The position numbers and the translations under genes are program-made. Shown here in pieces: positions 47,847 through 60,247 of a stretch of 64,000 bases of DNA; position 1 is the stretch's first letter, and each line of letters starts with the position of its first letter. The notes under the pieces are model-generated. The model worked only from the letters and a program-made list of their open reading frames with translations. It made no database searches and was not told where the DNA came from. Origin of the DNA: Pilaira anomala (Eukaryota > Mucoromycota > Mucoromycetes > Mucorales > Mucoraceae); NCBI GenBank assembly GCA_025716855.1, contig JAIXMQ010000009.1, positions 464,001 to 528,000 of the forward strand, read 5' to 3'.

Positions 47847-47965
47847 ATTTTCTTTTTTTTTTTTTTTTTTTTTAAGAAAAAAGGAAAGTGTTAAAAAAAA
47901 AAAAAAAAGAAGGAAAGAAAGATAAAGGGGAAATAATATAGAAAAAAAAAAAAACCCTATTTTGT

Positions 47966-47996
<31 letters not shown>

Positions 47997-50931
47997 CCGG
48001 GTAAGATGATATTATAATAGTTTGGAAAAAAGGGGAGTTCTGATCTGGGTAAAAAAGACAAGAGGTCTCGTGATACCAACAGTATATGTGTTTATTTCTG
48101 GTGATCGACCAACCCAATTTGAGAAAAAAAAAATAGTGTTTTGTGTAACTCTTTCATGCCTATTTGTTGTCTGAAACAAACCTATTACGTATCCTGCAAG
48201 CTATTATTATACTCTCGCATCCTCTTCATAAAAAAAAAAAAAAAAAATTAACCAAGTTTACCGAGACTTGGAAGTTCCCTTTAGTCACATTAAAAAGAAA
48301 AAGAAAAAAAAACAAAAACAAATTCGGCTATTACTAACATTTAAAAACTACTTCTTTTTTTTTTTTTTTTTTTTGGTGGAAGAAAAAAGAATAACACTAT
48401 GCCTAAAAATAATTATTGTTCCTTTTTTGTGGGAAATTCGAGTAACACCCTCAAAAAGATGATAAAACTCAGCAACAATTGCTCTTTTTTTTTCTTTCTT
48501 TTCTTTAAAAACGTGAAGTATATCCAAATACAATCTTTGCGGCTTTTTCTTTTTTTTTTTTAAAAAAAAAAAAATGTTTTATTCTTTTTTTTTACAAAGA
48601 ATATTGAAGGAAAGATATATATATATGTCTAGAATCGTTTTTTTTTTTTTTTTTTTTTACTTCTTTTTACCAATACATAAACAAGTTTAATAATAACGGA
48701 AGTTGTACCGAATAGCAATAAAGTTGACGGGGTAACTACCAAATTGAACCACTGGAGCGTTTTATTTGTAAAATGACGATCTTTTTGTAAAACTCTAAAT
48801 ATGTATAATACTGACAAAACAGACACCTCACACAACATTTAATTACGACAAAAGATTCCATGGAAACAGAGTTACGCGCACACTCACCGTCTTATTTTTT
48901 TTTTTCTTTTAAAAAAAAAAGGGATCTACCGTATAACCATTTGTAGTATTTTATTTCTTCTAAATATATATTTTATCGATGATTTAACGATTTTCTTTAT
49001 TTTCAAAAAAAAAAAAAAAAAAGTAAATAAATATATAAATAAAAAAGTGAATACAAGAATAAAAATGTTTATTTATTTATTTTACAAATCGATCGTTATT
49101 TAATTCAGAGTAACAATAGACAATTATTTATAGTAGTTTTTAATACCGAAAAGTAATAATAACAAGAGGAAAAGAGAGAGAGAAAGTGAGAGAGTGAGAG
49201 AGTGAGTCTATTTCTAAATTTCAGATCTTCTTTTTTAAGAAAACCTTTCAACTAATCACATTAAATATTAATTGTATTTCTCATGTGATTTGTTGTGTAC
49301 ATAGTATTTTTTAAAGTTACCATGCTATGGCGCGAACGAACCATAATTCATAATTATTAATGTTACACGTATCGGTATTCATCCTTTTTCTCTCTTTTTT
49401 TTTTTTTTATAAATCTTTATTATTTATACACACCCAATCCTTTTCTTAAGGAGTAAAAAAAAAAAAAAAAAAAGTTGGAATATTCTTTGTTTGTATTACA
49501 GATAATATTAGCACTACTCCTCACACAGAAAAAGCAGTAAAAAAGCGCAGCATATCATTTTATTTTTTTATTTTTTCTTGACAGCATTTTCAAATGTAAC
49601 AACACAAAAAGTAGGTCTTTTTTTTTTTTTATTGGTTTCCTTTCCGATCTTTCCGAAAAAAAAAAGGAATTAGCCTCCTTGCTTTTTCATTTAAACTTGA
49701 CGGATACAACCTTTTCTCTTTCCGAGTTTTTCGAAAAAGTTTTTTCTTTTACTCATCTTAAGGAGAGAGTAATAGTGATTTTCCCCCAAGTTTCTATTTT
49801 TATTTGTAGTTATTTTTCTTTGTTAACTAATGTAGAGAGAGAGAGAGAGAGAGAGAGAGCGTATATATTGAATGAACATCTTTAATATTATCGAAGCAAC
49901 AACTATAGCTCTCCTTTGATTCTATCGTTTTTTTTTATTTCATATTGGTTGCTTAAATGTATAAAATCACAGAACAAAATCAACTGCTTTGTTGTCTTTA
50001 CTATAGCTATTTCTCCTCATACCATGTCATTGATACAGGTTAATATATACTACTGTGATCATGTTATTGCTATTATACTACTCCATCGTTGAATTTTCTT
50101 TCTTTTTTAAAAGATAAAGGTTTTTACTCATGCTTTTTAACTCTTGAAATTAATGTTATTGATCTCTTTATAAGCCTATATAAATAGCATTATAGCCATA
50201 ACTCTTTGATAATACCCCCTTGTTGAGAAAGTAGAAAGGAAAAAGATACATTTTTCCCCAGATTTTGTTACAAAGAAACAATCACTAGACAGCAGGAAAA
50301 ATATGAAGCCAATCAAGTACCCCAAAAAAAAAAGTGGGAAAAGTGTATTTTTTTAGCCAAAAATCAGCCAGTCCCCTTACTTTGGGATTTTTTTTCAAAA
50401 ATCAGAAATGTGCATTAAAAGCTTAACTTGTTAATAATTTCTAATGTAGAATTTTGCGTTCTTTCCAGTAATATAAAAGCTAAAGTAAGCTAGTTATAAT
50501 AATGTGAGTAGCTATTGTAAGAAGTTTAAATTACAGTTTTTGTTTAGGGCAAGTATATTTTTGATATCTTGACATATAAATTTAAATCGATAGAAAAACA
50601 CACATTTAAATTCTGTATTGTTTGTATTATCATTTTTTTTTAGTAAAGCATTTGATATAGAAATACTTTACTAGAAAAAGAAAAAGCTTAGCCTATACAT
50701 ATCAATACATGGTCCTTTTTTTTTGAAGCCTCTTCAAAAAAGACGACAGTTTGTGAGGGTTGATACTTAAGACATTCTCATTTAAAAGTACACCACACAC
50801 TTGAAAGAACCCCGCCTTAAGTACAGTAGTAGACGTCACTTTTCACTCTTCATTTTTTTTTTCTTTTTTGTGTGTGCTTTTTTGGAGTCTACTTTTTTTT
50901 TTTTTCAACTAAAACACATACATCTCATATC
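47847..50931. other. 3.1-kb homopolymer-rich intergenic region
   Basis: No gene could be supported. It contains many T and A runs of 10-25 bases, T/A palindromic tracts at about 48550-48574 and 48896-48920, and GA-rich stretches at about 49169-49204 and 49832-49859. Open frames here are mostly Lys/Phe runs. The SPF27 leader is at its right end. Confidence 0.65.
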
Positions 50932-51801
50932 ATGGCCACACACGCAATTGAAGGCGCATCTAGACCTGATGTAGATATTGACGCACTTCCTTGTAAGAAT
51001 AAAACTACGAATAAAACAACCAACTTGGAAAACTCACTACTTTATTATTATTATTATTAGACGTTGATCGTGAACTCGATGAAGAGAGTAAGCAAAAAAA
51101 TACAGAATATATATGTATATATGTAAAACACGATAGAATTAATTGAATCAAAATCATAGATATGAAAGTAACGGTTGAGAGATTAATTGAACAAGAAATG
51201 CGTCGTATGAAAAGAACAGAACGGTCCGAGTTACCACTTTCAGTGAATTTATTTGAACAAGATCCTATGTTAAAGCAAGAATTGGAACGTGTTCAGAAGA
51301 AGGAAGCATTAGAAGCTTTAGATACAGAACGATATGAATTAAAGGGACCTTCGGATGAAAATGATGTAGAAGGTTGGAAAGCGGCAGTGAATAACACGAA
51401 ATCACAACTTGAATCACAAGCTGGCAGGTAAAAAAAAAAGAAATTTTACAAATATCAAATCTTTTTTTTTTTTTTTTTGGGGTATTCATGAATTTATGAT
51501 TAGTATGTTTAATTTAGAATTACTTCAAAAGTATGGTGCAAATGCTTGGAGAGTTCACAATTATCAATTAGAAACTGATTTAGCCAATATTAAAAAGAAT
51601 ACAGAATACCTTCGTAATCAAATTCTTGAGATCAATCGAGAACGTAAGAACGATCAAACTCAAGCAGCAGCCACACTTGCTTCACTTGAGAATCAATGGT
51701 CGGATTTGATCACTCAAAACTTACAAGTGGATATTGCTTGTGCTGCTCTTGAGAATGAAGTAGAAGAATTGAAAAGATATAAACAATCCGTTCATCAATA
51801 A
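50932..51801 (+). CDS. SPF27/BCAS2 subunit of the Prp19 spliceosome complex
   Basis: Exons 50932-50992, 51061-51087, 51160-51427 and 51504-51801 give 217 residues, the usual length for human BCAS2. It is a core scaffold of the Prp19 complex, which activates the spliceosome (Snt309 in budding yeast, Cwf7 in fission yeast). Marks: DVDIDALPYVDRELDE near the start, VERLIEQEMRRMKRTE, DENDVEGWKAAVNNTKSQLE, LELLQKYGANAWRVHNYQLE and a long C-terminal coiled coil (LANIKKNTEYLRNQILEINR to VEELKRYKQSVHQ). Exon 2 is only 27 bases. The exon 4 acceptor at 51503 was chosen because the next downstream AG would break the NLELLQKYG frame. Confidence 0.92.
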
Positions 51802-51902
51802 ATAAATAAAAAAAGATGTAAATATATAGAACGGAAAAAATAGTAATAATACAAGTATAGAAATATTTATTAAGCATTGGGGAGGAGGAGGGTTATTATA
51901 AG

Positions 51903-51934
<32 letters not shown>

Positions 51935-51953
51935 GGATAAAAAGAAATGTTTT

Positions 51954-53683
51954 CTAGTATTTGTCGTTTTGAATAGACGTGGTTTCTTCTTGGATATCGG
52001 ATGATGGTGGAGTACGAAGATCATGATCATGATCAATACGTTTTAAATCAGAAGTGAGAAAAAAGGTAGGAATACAACCTACGCTTCCCAAGACAATGGC
52101 ATAAATAAGCGCATGTTTCATATTGTAAGCAGGAGAGGCATCCGGACCTGCCCTTAAGGCATCCATAATCAAAGTCGAACAAAACGAGACGACTTGAGAC
52201 ACACCCCAAAGAACCGAGGCACTCACGGATTCAGATACGGGAAAAGTACATTCAGCCGCTAATTCTAACGAAACGGGTAAGACCAAGAACACAAAGAAGC
52301 CATTTAAAAAGCAAGAGACCATGACAAAGGCATAGGAGTTGGCTAAATCTTGGACATAGAGAATGACGGTGGTGATGACGACCATGGGGGTAGCGATTTT
52401 TAAGACAAGTGCATGTTTGCCTGTATGATCAGTGATACGACCTGCCAAGATGGCACCGACAACACCACTGATGATCCGAACAAAACTTGCGTAGCCAACT
52501 TCGACACTGGTGTAGCCTTGAGGAATAAAGATATAACTTGTGATCGCTACAATAGAGGCAAACATCGCGAAGTTGCAACTAAAGATGATGATCAATAATA
52601 GGTAGTTCTTGATCTTTAACATCGATTTCAAACTTTGACGGAATCGGGTTCGAGTCACTTTGGCACTTTTTGTTGGGGCAATCTTGGGTCCTGCTGGTAA
52701 AAATAAAAACGGGATTCCAAATACGGTTGAAATGAGTGAGGTAATCCAAAGCTAAAAAAAAAAAAAAAGGGTTGGATTTTCATATGAGTTTGGTAATCTA
52801 TGCTTTATGAAAAAAAAAAAAAAAGAAAATGATCACTTACTGCGGTAGGAACATCTTCAGCTGTTGGTACTAGTTTTGGCATAGATAAAGTAGCGACGAT
52901 CATACCAAGTGGTAAAGCTATGAAGGTGTAAGAAGCGTGGGATATTTAACTCTTTTTTTTTTTCTTTTTTTTTACCTTGAAGTGTATTTGCAGTGACACG
53001 ATGATGTGTGGCAAACCAAACTGCAGCAAACTAAAAATAGGCAAAAAGGATCTGATAAGATTTTTTTATGATTTTGATTTTGATTTTTTTTTTAATTTAA
53101 CTTTACATGTGTACCGATATTCATAATAAATGGTTCTGCAATAGAAGCAATACACTAGATAAAAAAAAAAGATTTTAGTTAAGTCGATAAAAAATATATA
53201 TGAATATTGTTCTTTTTACTTGTCCAAACATAATAATAGGATATCTTTGATGTACTGGAGCAAAAGTAGCGAAATAACGAATCCAAGAGCCAGTAATATT
53301 AGTAGCAGCAGCTAATAAAAACTATTAAAAAAAAAAAAAAAAAAAACTGTCAATCACAAAATCTTTTTTTATCTTTATAAAAAAAAAAAAAGACATACAC
53401 AAGCCTTCATTCCATATCTCTCAAAGACCCAACCAGTACTTGCACTAATAGCGATATAAATCAAGGTAGCACAATTGGCAAGCCAAGTAATAGCGGATAT
53501 TTTAACATCCAAGTATTCACTTGCTATTGTAGCGATAGGACTGAAAGTTAACCATCTTAAATTGATTGACATGTTTAATAAGATGACAGAAATTAATTCT
53601 ATCCATGCTAAATAAGATGTTTCGTTGCTCACTTGCTTCTCTACCACTGGTTCTTGTTCTATATTTCCTGATTTATCACTCAT
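51954..53683 (-). CDS. MFS transporter of the FLVCR/SLC49 type
   Basis: Exons 53683-53399, 53321-53220, 53154-53107, 53030-52976, 52917-52841 and 52751-51954 give 454 residues. The first TM region carries LNMSINLRWLTFSPIATIAS and ISAITWLANCATLIYIAISA, then TGWVFERYGMKACFLLAAAT and NITGSWIRYF, closely resembling FLVCR proteins (WxxF-SPI, AIxWL, G-WIRY). EPFIMNIGTHFAAVWFATHH and ANTLQALPLGMIVATLSMP follow the same pattern. Animal relatives carry heme, choline or ethanolamine; the fungal substrate is unknown. Five of the six exons encode TM segments, with introns of 58-95 bases. It converges on the SPF27 gene with 152 bases between stops. Confidence 0.85.
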
Positions 53684-53975
53684 ACAAAGAAAGAAAGAAA
53701 AAAAATATTATGGGGATAGAGTAGAAAAGAAGGAAAGGGTTTCTTTTTTTTTTTTTTTTTTTTTTTTTGGGTTGCTTTTTTATTTCTCACTCAGAAATCG
53801 GTTAATCAATTATAAAAACAAGCTACAACAAGTCAAAAAAAAAAAAAAAAAAAGTGATATATTTTCTTTTAGAAGCAAAGGCATTGTATACATGTATTAT
53901 TATAGCTTTTATTTATTATCAAAATAAAGAAATTTTTTGTTACATGTATATATATAAAAGAGCTATTAAAGAAAA

Positions 53976-54009
<34 letters not shown>
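53684..54009. other. Short T/A-rich spacer
   Basis: Upstream region of the FLVCR-like gene and 3' flank of the homeodomain gene; a run of about 34 T at 53978-54011 abuts the homeodomain stop codon. No gene seen. Confidence 0.6.
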
Positions 54010-54014
<5 letters not shown>

Positions 54015-54912
54015 TTAATTCATCTTGTGTTACTTGATCAGGTAAATTATGAGCTCTACGCCAATGAATGAAATCCTGATAATCCTTGATCTCGCCTCCA
54101 CTTTCCTCTACAGCCTTTCGATAGACCTTGAGGGCATCTTTGAATCTTCTCTTATGATTTGAAAACCAATAAGTGATATTACGAGAATTTAAACCAGTTC
54201 TTTTCTGTACTTCTGCACGTTGTTCCTTTGTAAGTTTCTTTTGTTTACTATAGACGTTAAAAAATACTGATTTAAGGTAGAGTGAGGTTTGACTATCGTA
54301 AGATGTAATGGTGCGCGTTCGATAGAAATTGAATTTGGGGTGCTTCTTCTTCTTCTTCTTTGTGGATAAGGATTCATTCTCATCATCTTCTTCTACTACT
54401 TCCTTTGGTGGTAGGATGGGGCGTACTGGTTCTGGAGATAGTAGTGATTGTACGTCAGTTATCATGGTTTGATCATTACGCATACTGGTGGTACTAGTAG
54501 AATCAGAGTCTTCATCTTCCGTGGTTTCAACATGATAGGTGGTCTTTATATTGTTTGACCAAAGAATGGAGACACTTTGTGGTCTTATACTGTTAATCCT
54601 TTCATTGGAAGCAATGATATGATCATGTTGTCTTGTATTATAAGTAATCTCCTGTTGTTTTTCAACAATTTCTTTAGTGTGAGGTTCTGGATACCTTAGA
54701 CAATAAGTAGTTGCAGTAACGTACGTTTCAGAAGGTACTACTACTTTTGGTTGACTATTGGTAGGTGTCAGTTCACCGTCGTTGGATGTATTGGAAGGTG
54801 ATAGTTCCTTGATTGGGGTTAATAATGAAAGTGGGGATTCACTCTCATCTACGTATTCTGAATCAGGTAGCTTCCATTCTTCGCTTTGTATTTCACGATA
54901 GACATGATCCAT
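54010..54912 (-). CDS. Homeodomain protein
   Basis: Single exon, 300 residues. The N-terminal 180 residues are acidic and Ser/Thr/Pro-rich (SESPLSLLTPIKELSPSN, TTEDEDSDSTSTTSM), with a Lys run (STKKKKKKHPKF) before the domain. The homeodomain lies at about 195-257: LYLKSVFFNVYSKQKKLTKE, QRAEVQKRTGLNSRNITYWF then SNHKRRF. Helix 3 carries the WFxN core with Asn at position 51, and SNHKRR in place of the common QNRRAK. A tail (DYQDFIHWRRAHNLP) follows. It is expected to be a sequence-specific nuclear transcription factor; the pathway is unknown. The leader on the coding strand is a long CT tract (about 54940-55012). Confidence 0.88.
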
Positions 54913-55280
54913 TTTTGGGAGGAGGAGGAGGTTGTAGAGAGAAAGAAAGAAAGAGAGAGAAAGAGAGAGAGAGAGAGAAAGAAAGAGAGAGAAAGAGAGA
55001 GAGAAAAAAAAACCTCTTTCTTTTTAAATAGTAAGTGAAGTTGTTGTCAGTACTATTATTATTATTATTATTATTTAAAAAAAAAAAGGAAAACTGGTAA
55101 TAGTTCATGATCAATGGATACAGTTTAACAAAAAGAGGGAAATTAGGGTACATATGTTTACTTTTTTTTTTTTCAACAAAAAAAGGAATAGTATTAGAAT
55201 GTTTTGTGTGTGCTGATGAAAGTAAATATTAATCTGTGATCTATTTTCGATTTATGATGATGATTGTTTTGACAACAATT
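54913..55280. other. Spacer with microsatellites
   Basis: Besides the GA tract it holds an ATT trinucleotide run near 55053-55076 and short A runs. No gene seen. Confidence 0.6.
54940..55012. repeat. GA/GAAA microsatellite just upstream of the homeodomain gene
   Basis: About 70 bases of GA, GAAA and GAGAG repeats on the plus strand, thus a CT-rich leader or promoter tract on the coding strand. Confidence 0.85.
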
Positions 55281-56639
55281 TCAAGTATTTGAAGAATCCA
55301 TATTGTGCAAAGGTAAAAATCTACCTCTACTATCTGGTTTATTAATTAAACCGGATAGAGCGGCTAAATGATTTCCTCTTCTCTTTGTCTTTATAAACAA
55401 GATGAAAGCAATAGATACAATCAAGGTAGCTGTGATACCAAAATAAAGATAATATTTTGTACTTGAATTATTCTTTTTTTGTTGTTCTTGTTGTTCTTTT
55501 ACTGATGGTACTTGTTCTTTTGGTAATGTATTATCCATCTCTTCTTGTTTTAACCTTTCAATGACTTTTTCAATTTCACCCGTACTCTTTTGTGGTTTAT
55601 AAACAGGCGATTGATAAATTGAATGCTCCTCAGCTAATAATTTGGGTATATCCAATTCATCATCTAAATAAGTTTCAGTAGCTAAAGAACCCGCCATTAA
55701 AATACTATTGGCAATTAAACGATGTACACCACCTGTCAAATGGGTCTTGTCCCACCAAACATAGGAATCGATATCTTCAGTACATTTTCCTTGACATGTA
55801 TCCCAATAAGAATCGTTGGCGTTTTTTAAACCGAATAATTCAGGATTATCTACAATATCGTCTAGTAGTTTATGAACATCTACTAAATCGAGTTCTAAAT
55901 GTTGAGAGTGTTTGTTCATCTTTTCTACTTCTTTTGTTAATAGTTCGTTTAATTGATTAGCAGCTCTTTCTTCTCTGGATTCGGATAGATTTGTGTTATT
56001 GGCATAATATGGCATACGTTCAAGTGGTGGTACACCAAATACAATAAATTTATTTGCAGAAAATACTTTTCGGATATTACGCTTTTTAAAAAAAAAAGTA
56101 AATAAACAGAAAAAAAGATCCGGATAGACATGTATAAATTTTTACCATATTATTACCAATACAATCTACAACTTTTTTTAATTCTAACTTTATATCTTGA
56201 TCATCTATTTACATATATTAAAAAAAACAAAAAAAAAAGGAGTATACTATAGTAAATTCAATCGTTTTTTTTTTTTACCTGTAGTATTGTTTTGAAATAT
56301 TTGAAATATATCATTGATACCAATCCAAAATATAATGGCAGTTTCTTCAACGTTTAAATTCAAGTCTTGTTTATAATACATTTCAACTTGGTCTGTCACA
56401 CTAGGTATAAATGGAAGTTGTGGTTCATAGTATGAGTTATTACAGACTGCACCACTAAAGGCAAAACTATAAAGTGAAGCGTTCCAACCTACAGCTAGAT
56501 CTTCACTCCAGACAGGTCCATTCGTTAACCTTTGACTATTGCCTACATCCGAATAGGAGTCTCCAAATACAACTATATTGTTAATCACTTCCGCTAGTGT
56601 CCATGGTATCCATAATAACAAAAAAGTATATTTCTTCAT
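55281..56639 (-). CDS. GDSL (SGNH) esterase/lipase with C-terminal membrane anchor
   Basis: Exons 56639-56279, 56204-56146 and 56081-55281 give 406 residues. A signal peptide (YTFLLLWIPWTLAEV) leads to block I VVFGDSYSDVGNS with the nucleophile Ser. Then come a YSFAFSGAVCN Gly block, FWIGINDIFQ (the GxND block with Asn) and YVWWDKTHLTGGVHRLIA with the Asp-x-x-His dyad. All four SGNH blocks are present, so an active ester hydrolase is expected, facing the ER lumen or outside. After the domain comes a charged Q/E-rich linker, then a TM segment (YYLYFGITATLIVSIAFILF) and a short basic cytosolic tail, so it should be a type I membrane protein. Similar fungal enzymes act on wall or plant acetyl esters; the substrate is unknown. 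Confidence 0.87.
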
Positions 56640-57181
56640 TGCGCGCGCGTATATATATATATAAAAAAAAAGAGAAAGACAAAGGAAAAAATTATAGGAG
56701 TTTGGAAAAAAAAAAAAAAAAAGTTATTAAAAATAAAAAAGTCAACGTCATAACCCATAAACTTCTGAATGTTAAAGTAATGAAGTGGGAACTTCCCTTT
56801 CAGAGATAATGCATCATATCATAATTAAACACATGACCTTGATCAAGTGAATCATTTTCAACAAATGATTTATTTACAAATATATATAAAAAAACTCTAT
56901 TTATAATGCATTATTAAAACAAAAGAATTGCTGCTTTTTATATGTACGCGTTGAAATATGAATCAGTATAAATATAATTTTCGATGTATCTGAATATACT
57001 TGTTTAAATGAGGGTTTGTTCAAAAAAAGAGTGTGTGTGTGTGTGCTTCTTATTATACTGATTAAAATGCGTGCAACGGAGTTGAAAAAAAAAGGGATTT
57101 TCCAGCAAATATTTAACCCGTTTATTTTTAAAGCTAAACCCTTTTTCCTTTTTCTTTTTATTATTATTCATATTTTACAAC
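56640..57181. promoter_or_regulatory. Divergent spacer between the GDSL and amino-acid transporter genes
   Basis: 542 bases without a gene. It starts with alternating GC then AT dinucleotides (about 56640-56662) and has a GT run near 57032-57044. Confidence 0.45.
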
Positions 57182-59479
57182 ATGAGTTCACCTTTACCAG
57201 TAAATGCAAAAAAAGGATATAAAGAAGGCGGTGGCGGTCCCAGTAACTCTGTACTAAACGAAGGAACCTCCTATCTTTCAAGTTCATTTGACCGAGCCAA
57301 CACCACGGCCAGGTTAGGTTCCTCACCCGAACTCTACGGGAGCTCACCCAAGAGTGTGTTATCGCATCATACGTACGGATCCACCAACGAGCTTGAAAAC
57401 GTGTTGACGAACAACTCTGGTAGTTTATTCCGACCCCTTTCTACTGCAACATTTAATCCAGAAGATAATACAGTCAGTGTGGATTTATCGGATGATCAAG
57501 TAGCCAAAGTCGTTAAACGTCACTTGGTCGATACCTCACCTTCTTCTTCTTTGCGTACTTCGTCTATTCACATGACCGAAGACGAAGGAGGAGGAGGAGG
57601 GTCATCAAGTAATATTCGTAGTGTGCATCAGTTACCGGGAGGTGCCATCACGCACGACATTTATAAATGGGCGGATGATATTGAAAATGAACAGTTGGCT
57701 AAAAGACAACGTTCACAATCGTTTTATGTACCTCGTAATGAACCCTTGGATCCCGCTTTGGCTAGGTTGAAAGATCCAGGTGGATTTAGACGGCATTTTG
57801 TGGTTCATAAGGCGGCAAAGCAAGGGAGAAAACCTCCTAATTGGATGACCCGTACTTTTGTAGATTTTTTAGCTTTGTATGGTCATTTTGGTGGTGAGGA
57901 TTTAAGTGATGATGAAGATGAAGAAGAAGAAGAGGAAGACGATGAAGAGATAGGTACAAGTGGTGGGTTTCTTCGAAGAAGAAGAAGAAGAAGAAAGGGA
58001 GAATCCGATGATGAGGAAGAAGGTGATGAGGAGTCACCCCTGATTCGAAGAGCACAAGCGAATGCAGTTCAAGGCACAGCAACTCCTGCTAAAGCAGTAT
58101 TTTTATTATTAAAGTCATTTGTTGGTACAGGTGTCATGTTTCTTCCTAAAGCGTAAAGTAAAACTGATTAGATATGGAGTTTTTTTTTTTTTTTTTCTAA
58201 AAAAATCATTTCTAATTTTACAATAGCTTTTATAATGGTGGATTGTTGTTTTCAACTACGTTATTAACAAGTATTGCTATGATTTCGTTATATACGTTTT
58301 TATTATTGGTAGAGACTAGAAATAAGATTCCAGTGTCTTTTGGTGATATTGGTGGTATCATCTTTGGTAAAACGATGCGATTTGCAGTTTTATTAGCCAT
58401 TACATTCTCACAGGTATATAAAAAAGAAAAAAAAAATCGATATAAAACAAAAAATACTAAATGTACATGTGTAGATGGGATTTGTATGTGCTTATATGGT
58501 TTTTGTAGCAGAAAATGTACAAGCTTTAATCGAGTCATTATCCAATTGTAGTCTTCAGGTACCTGTTTCTTACTTGATTCTGTCCCAGATTGCAATTTTT
58601 GTTCCACTCGCCATGATTCGTAAGATCCAGAAATTATCAGCTTTTGCTTTAATTGCAGATTTGTTTATCTTGATTGGGTTGGTCTATCTTTATTATTACG
58701 ATTTCTTTATTTTATCTACCCAAGGTATTGCAGATGTGGAATGGGTGATTAATTACAAGTCTTTTCCTATGTTTATTGGTACAGCAGTGTTTACATATGA
58801 AGGTGTTGGTCTTGGTAAGTGTAATGTATATATATATTATGTATTATATACTCACAACTACTACTTTTATCATGATACAGTTATTCCAATTACAGAATCC
58901 ATGGCAGAACCCGAAAAGTTTCCCAAAGTATTATCAGGCACCATGATATTCATTACAGGCATCTTTTTATCGGTAGGATTCATTTCGTATTTAGCATTCG
59001 GTAGTGACGTTCAGACAGTGATCTTGTTGAACATGCCAGCTACCGCTACAGTGAACACAGTGCAAGGTTTATATGCACTTGCGATCTGTTTATCGATCCC
59101 ATTACAATTATTCCCAGCGATTCGTATCATTGAAAACGGATTATTCACACGTTCGGGTAAACACAATACGATGGTCAAATGGCAAAAGAATGTATTTCGA
59201 TTTGTGTTTGTGCTGTTGTGCGCATGTATTGCGATTGCAGGGTCAGGCGATTTAGATAAATTTGTATCGTTGGTCGGATCACTTTGCTGTGTACCGCTTT
59301 GTTTCATCTTCCCGCCTCTTTTCCATTTAAAGGCCGTGGCTAAATCTTGGAGGCAGAAGACGGTGGATATCACGATTCTTTTGTTTGGTGTGGTCTCAAT
59401 GACTTATACAACGGGTATTACAATTGCTTTATGGTCTGAAGATGGTGGATCGACTCCTATCTCGAGATGTCCCAGTTAA
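57182..59479 (+). CDS. Vacuolar amino-acid exporter, Avt3/Avt4 (SLC36) type
   Basis: Exons 57182-58152, 58227-58413, 58475-58814 and 58881-59479 give 698 residues. The N-terminal 300 residues are cytosolic and poorly structured: Ser-rich at first, GGAITHDIYKWADDIENEQL in the middle, then acidic and Arg runs at about 240-280. The transporter core begins TPAKAVFLLLKSFVGTGVMF then LPKAFYNGG, the family hallmark, with FAVLLAITFSQMGFVCAYMV, IRKIQKLSAFALIADLFILI, IGTAVFTYEGVGLVIPITES and GTMIFITGIFLSVGFISYLA. Yeast Avt3 and Avt4 release neutral or basic amino acids from the vacuole. The long N-terminus is typical of Avt4-like fungal members. Eleven TM segments are visible. Confidence 0.9.
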
Positions 59480-59614
59480 AATCAAATTTTTAGATGACGT
59501 TTTTTTAAAAATATTATTATTATCAAATACCGCTTATTTTTAACAAAAAATAAAAAAAAAATATATTCCCAAAAAATTTCTTTTTTGCTTCTTTTTTTTT
59601 TACATATATTTAAA

Positions 59615-60155
59615 ATGGCTACTTCTCAATTGTTACCTTTAGGTAAAATAAAATAAAAAGAAGAGCAGTTTATTTGAGAAAGTTTTTTTTTTATTAAACC
59701 ACGTTAAACGAATATTTTTAGAGCTGATCGATAAATGTATTGGGTCAAAGATTTGGGTCGTTATGAAGAACGAAAAGGAATTCACAGGAAAGTTATTAGG
59801 TTTTGACGATTATGTCAGTAAGTACAAAAAAAAAAAAACTTTCTATAAACTGGAAAAGTATTTTTTTTTTAAAAAAAACCAACTCTATTGTTTTAGATAT
59901 GGTTTTAGAAGACGTGACTGAATTGTAAGTATACGATAAAAAAAAAGAAGTGTCTATGTGTATATATTTAAAGTTTCTTTTTTTTTTTTTAGTGAAAATT
60001 CAAAGGATGGTTATAAAACTCAAAAGTTGGAACAAATCTTATTAAACGGAAACAACATTTGTGCTGTAAGTTGAATATGATAAAGATACAAAGAGTTGAA
60101 TTCTAATGATGATCGAATTAAATAGCTGATACCTGGTGGATCTGGCCCCATTTAA
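59615..60155 (+). CDS. LSM5: U6 snRNA-associated Sm-like protein LSm5
   Basis: Five exons (59615-59642, 59722-59817, 59897-59924, 59993-60065, 60126-60155) give 84 residues. LSm5 is a ring subunit of LSm1-7 (mRNA decapping) and LSm2-8 (U6 snRNA). The Sm fold is complete: [20 protein letters not shown] then [20 protein letters not shown] in Sm1, then [18 protein letters not shown] in Sm2, with the conserved GFDDYVNMVLEDV and LNGNN. Exons 1 and 3 are each 28 bases. It converges on the TOE1-type gene with 92 bases between stops; a run of about 25 A fills that gap. Confidence 0.95.
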
Positions 60156-60247
60156 ACAAAACAAACGTGGCATTTAATTATATTATATAAAGGGATTTTT
60201 ATTTTTCATTATTTTACAAAAAAAAAAAAAAAAAAAAAAAAAGGAAG

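Noticed and set aside
47872..48838. Short Lys/Phe-rich frames in the 48-kb spacer
   Set aside because: They consist of translated A/T homopolymers and have no splice partners or family signal.
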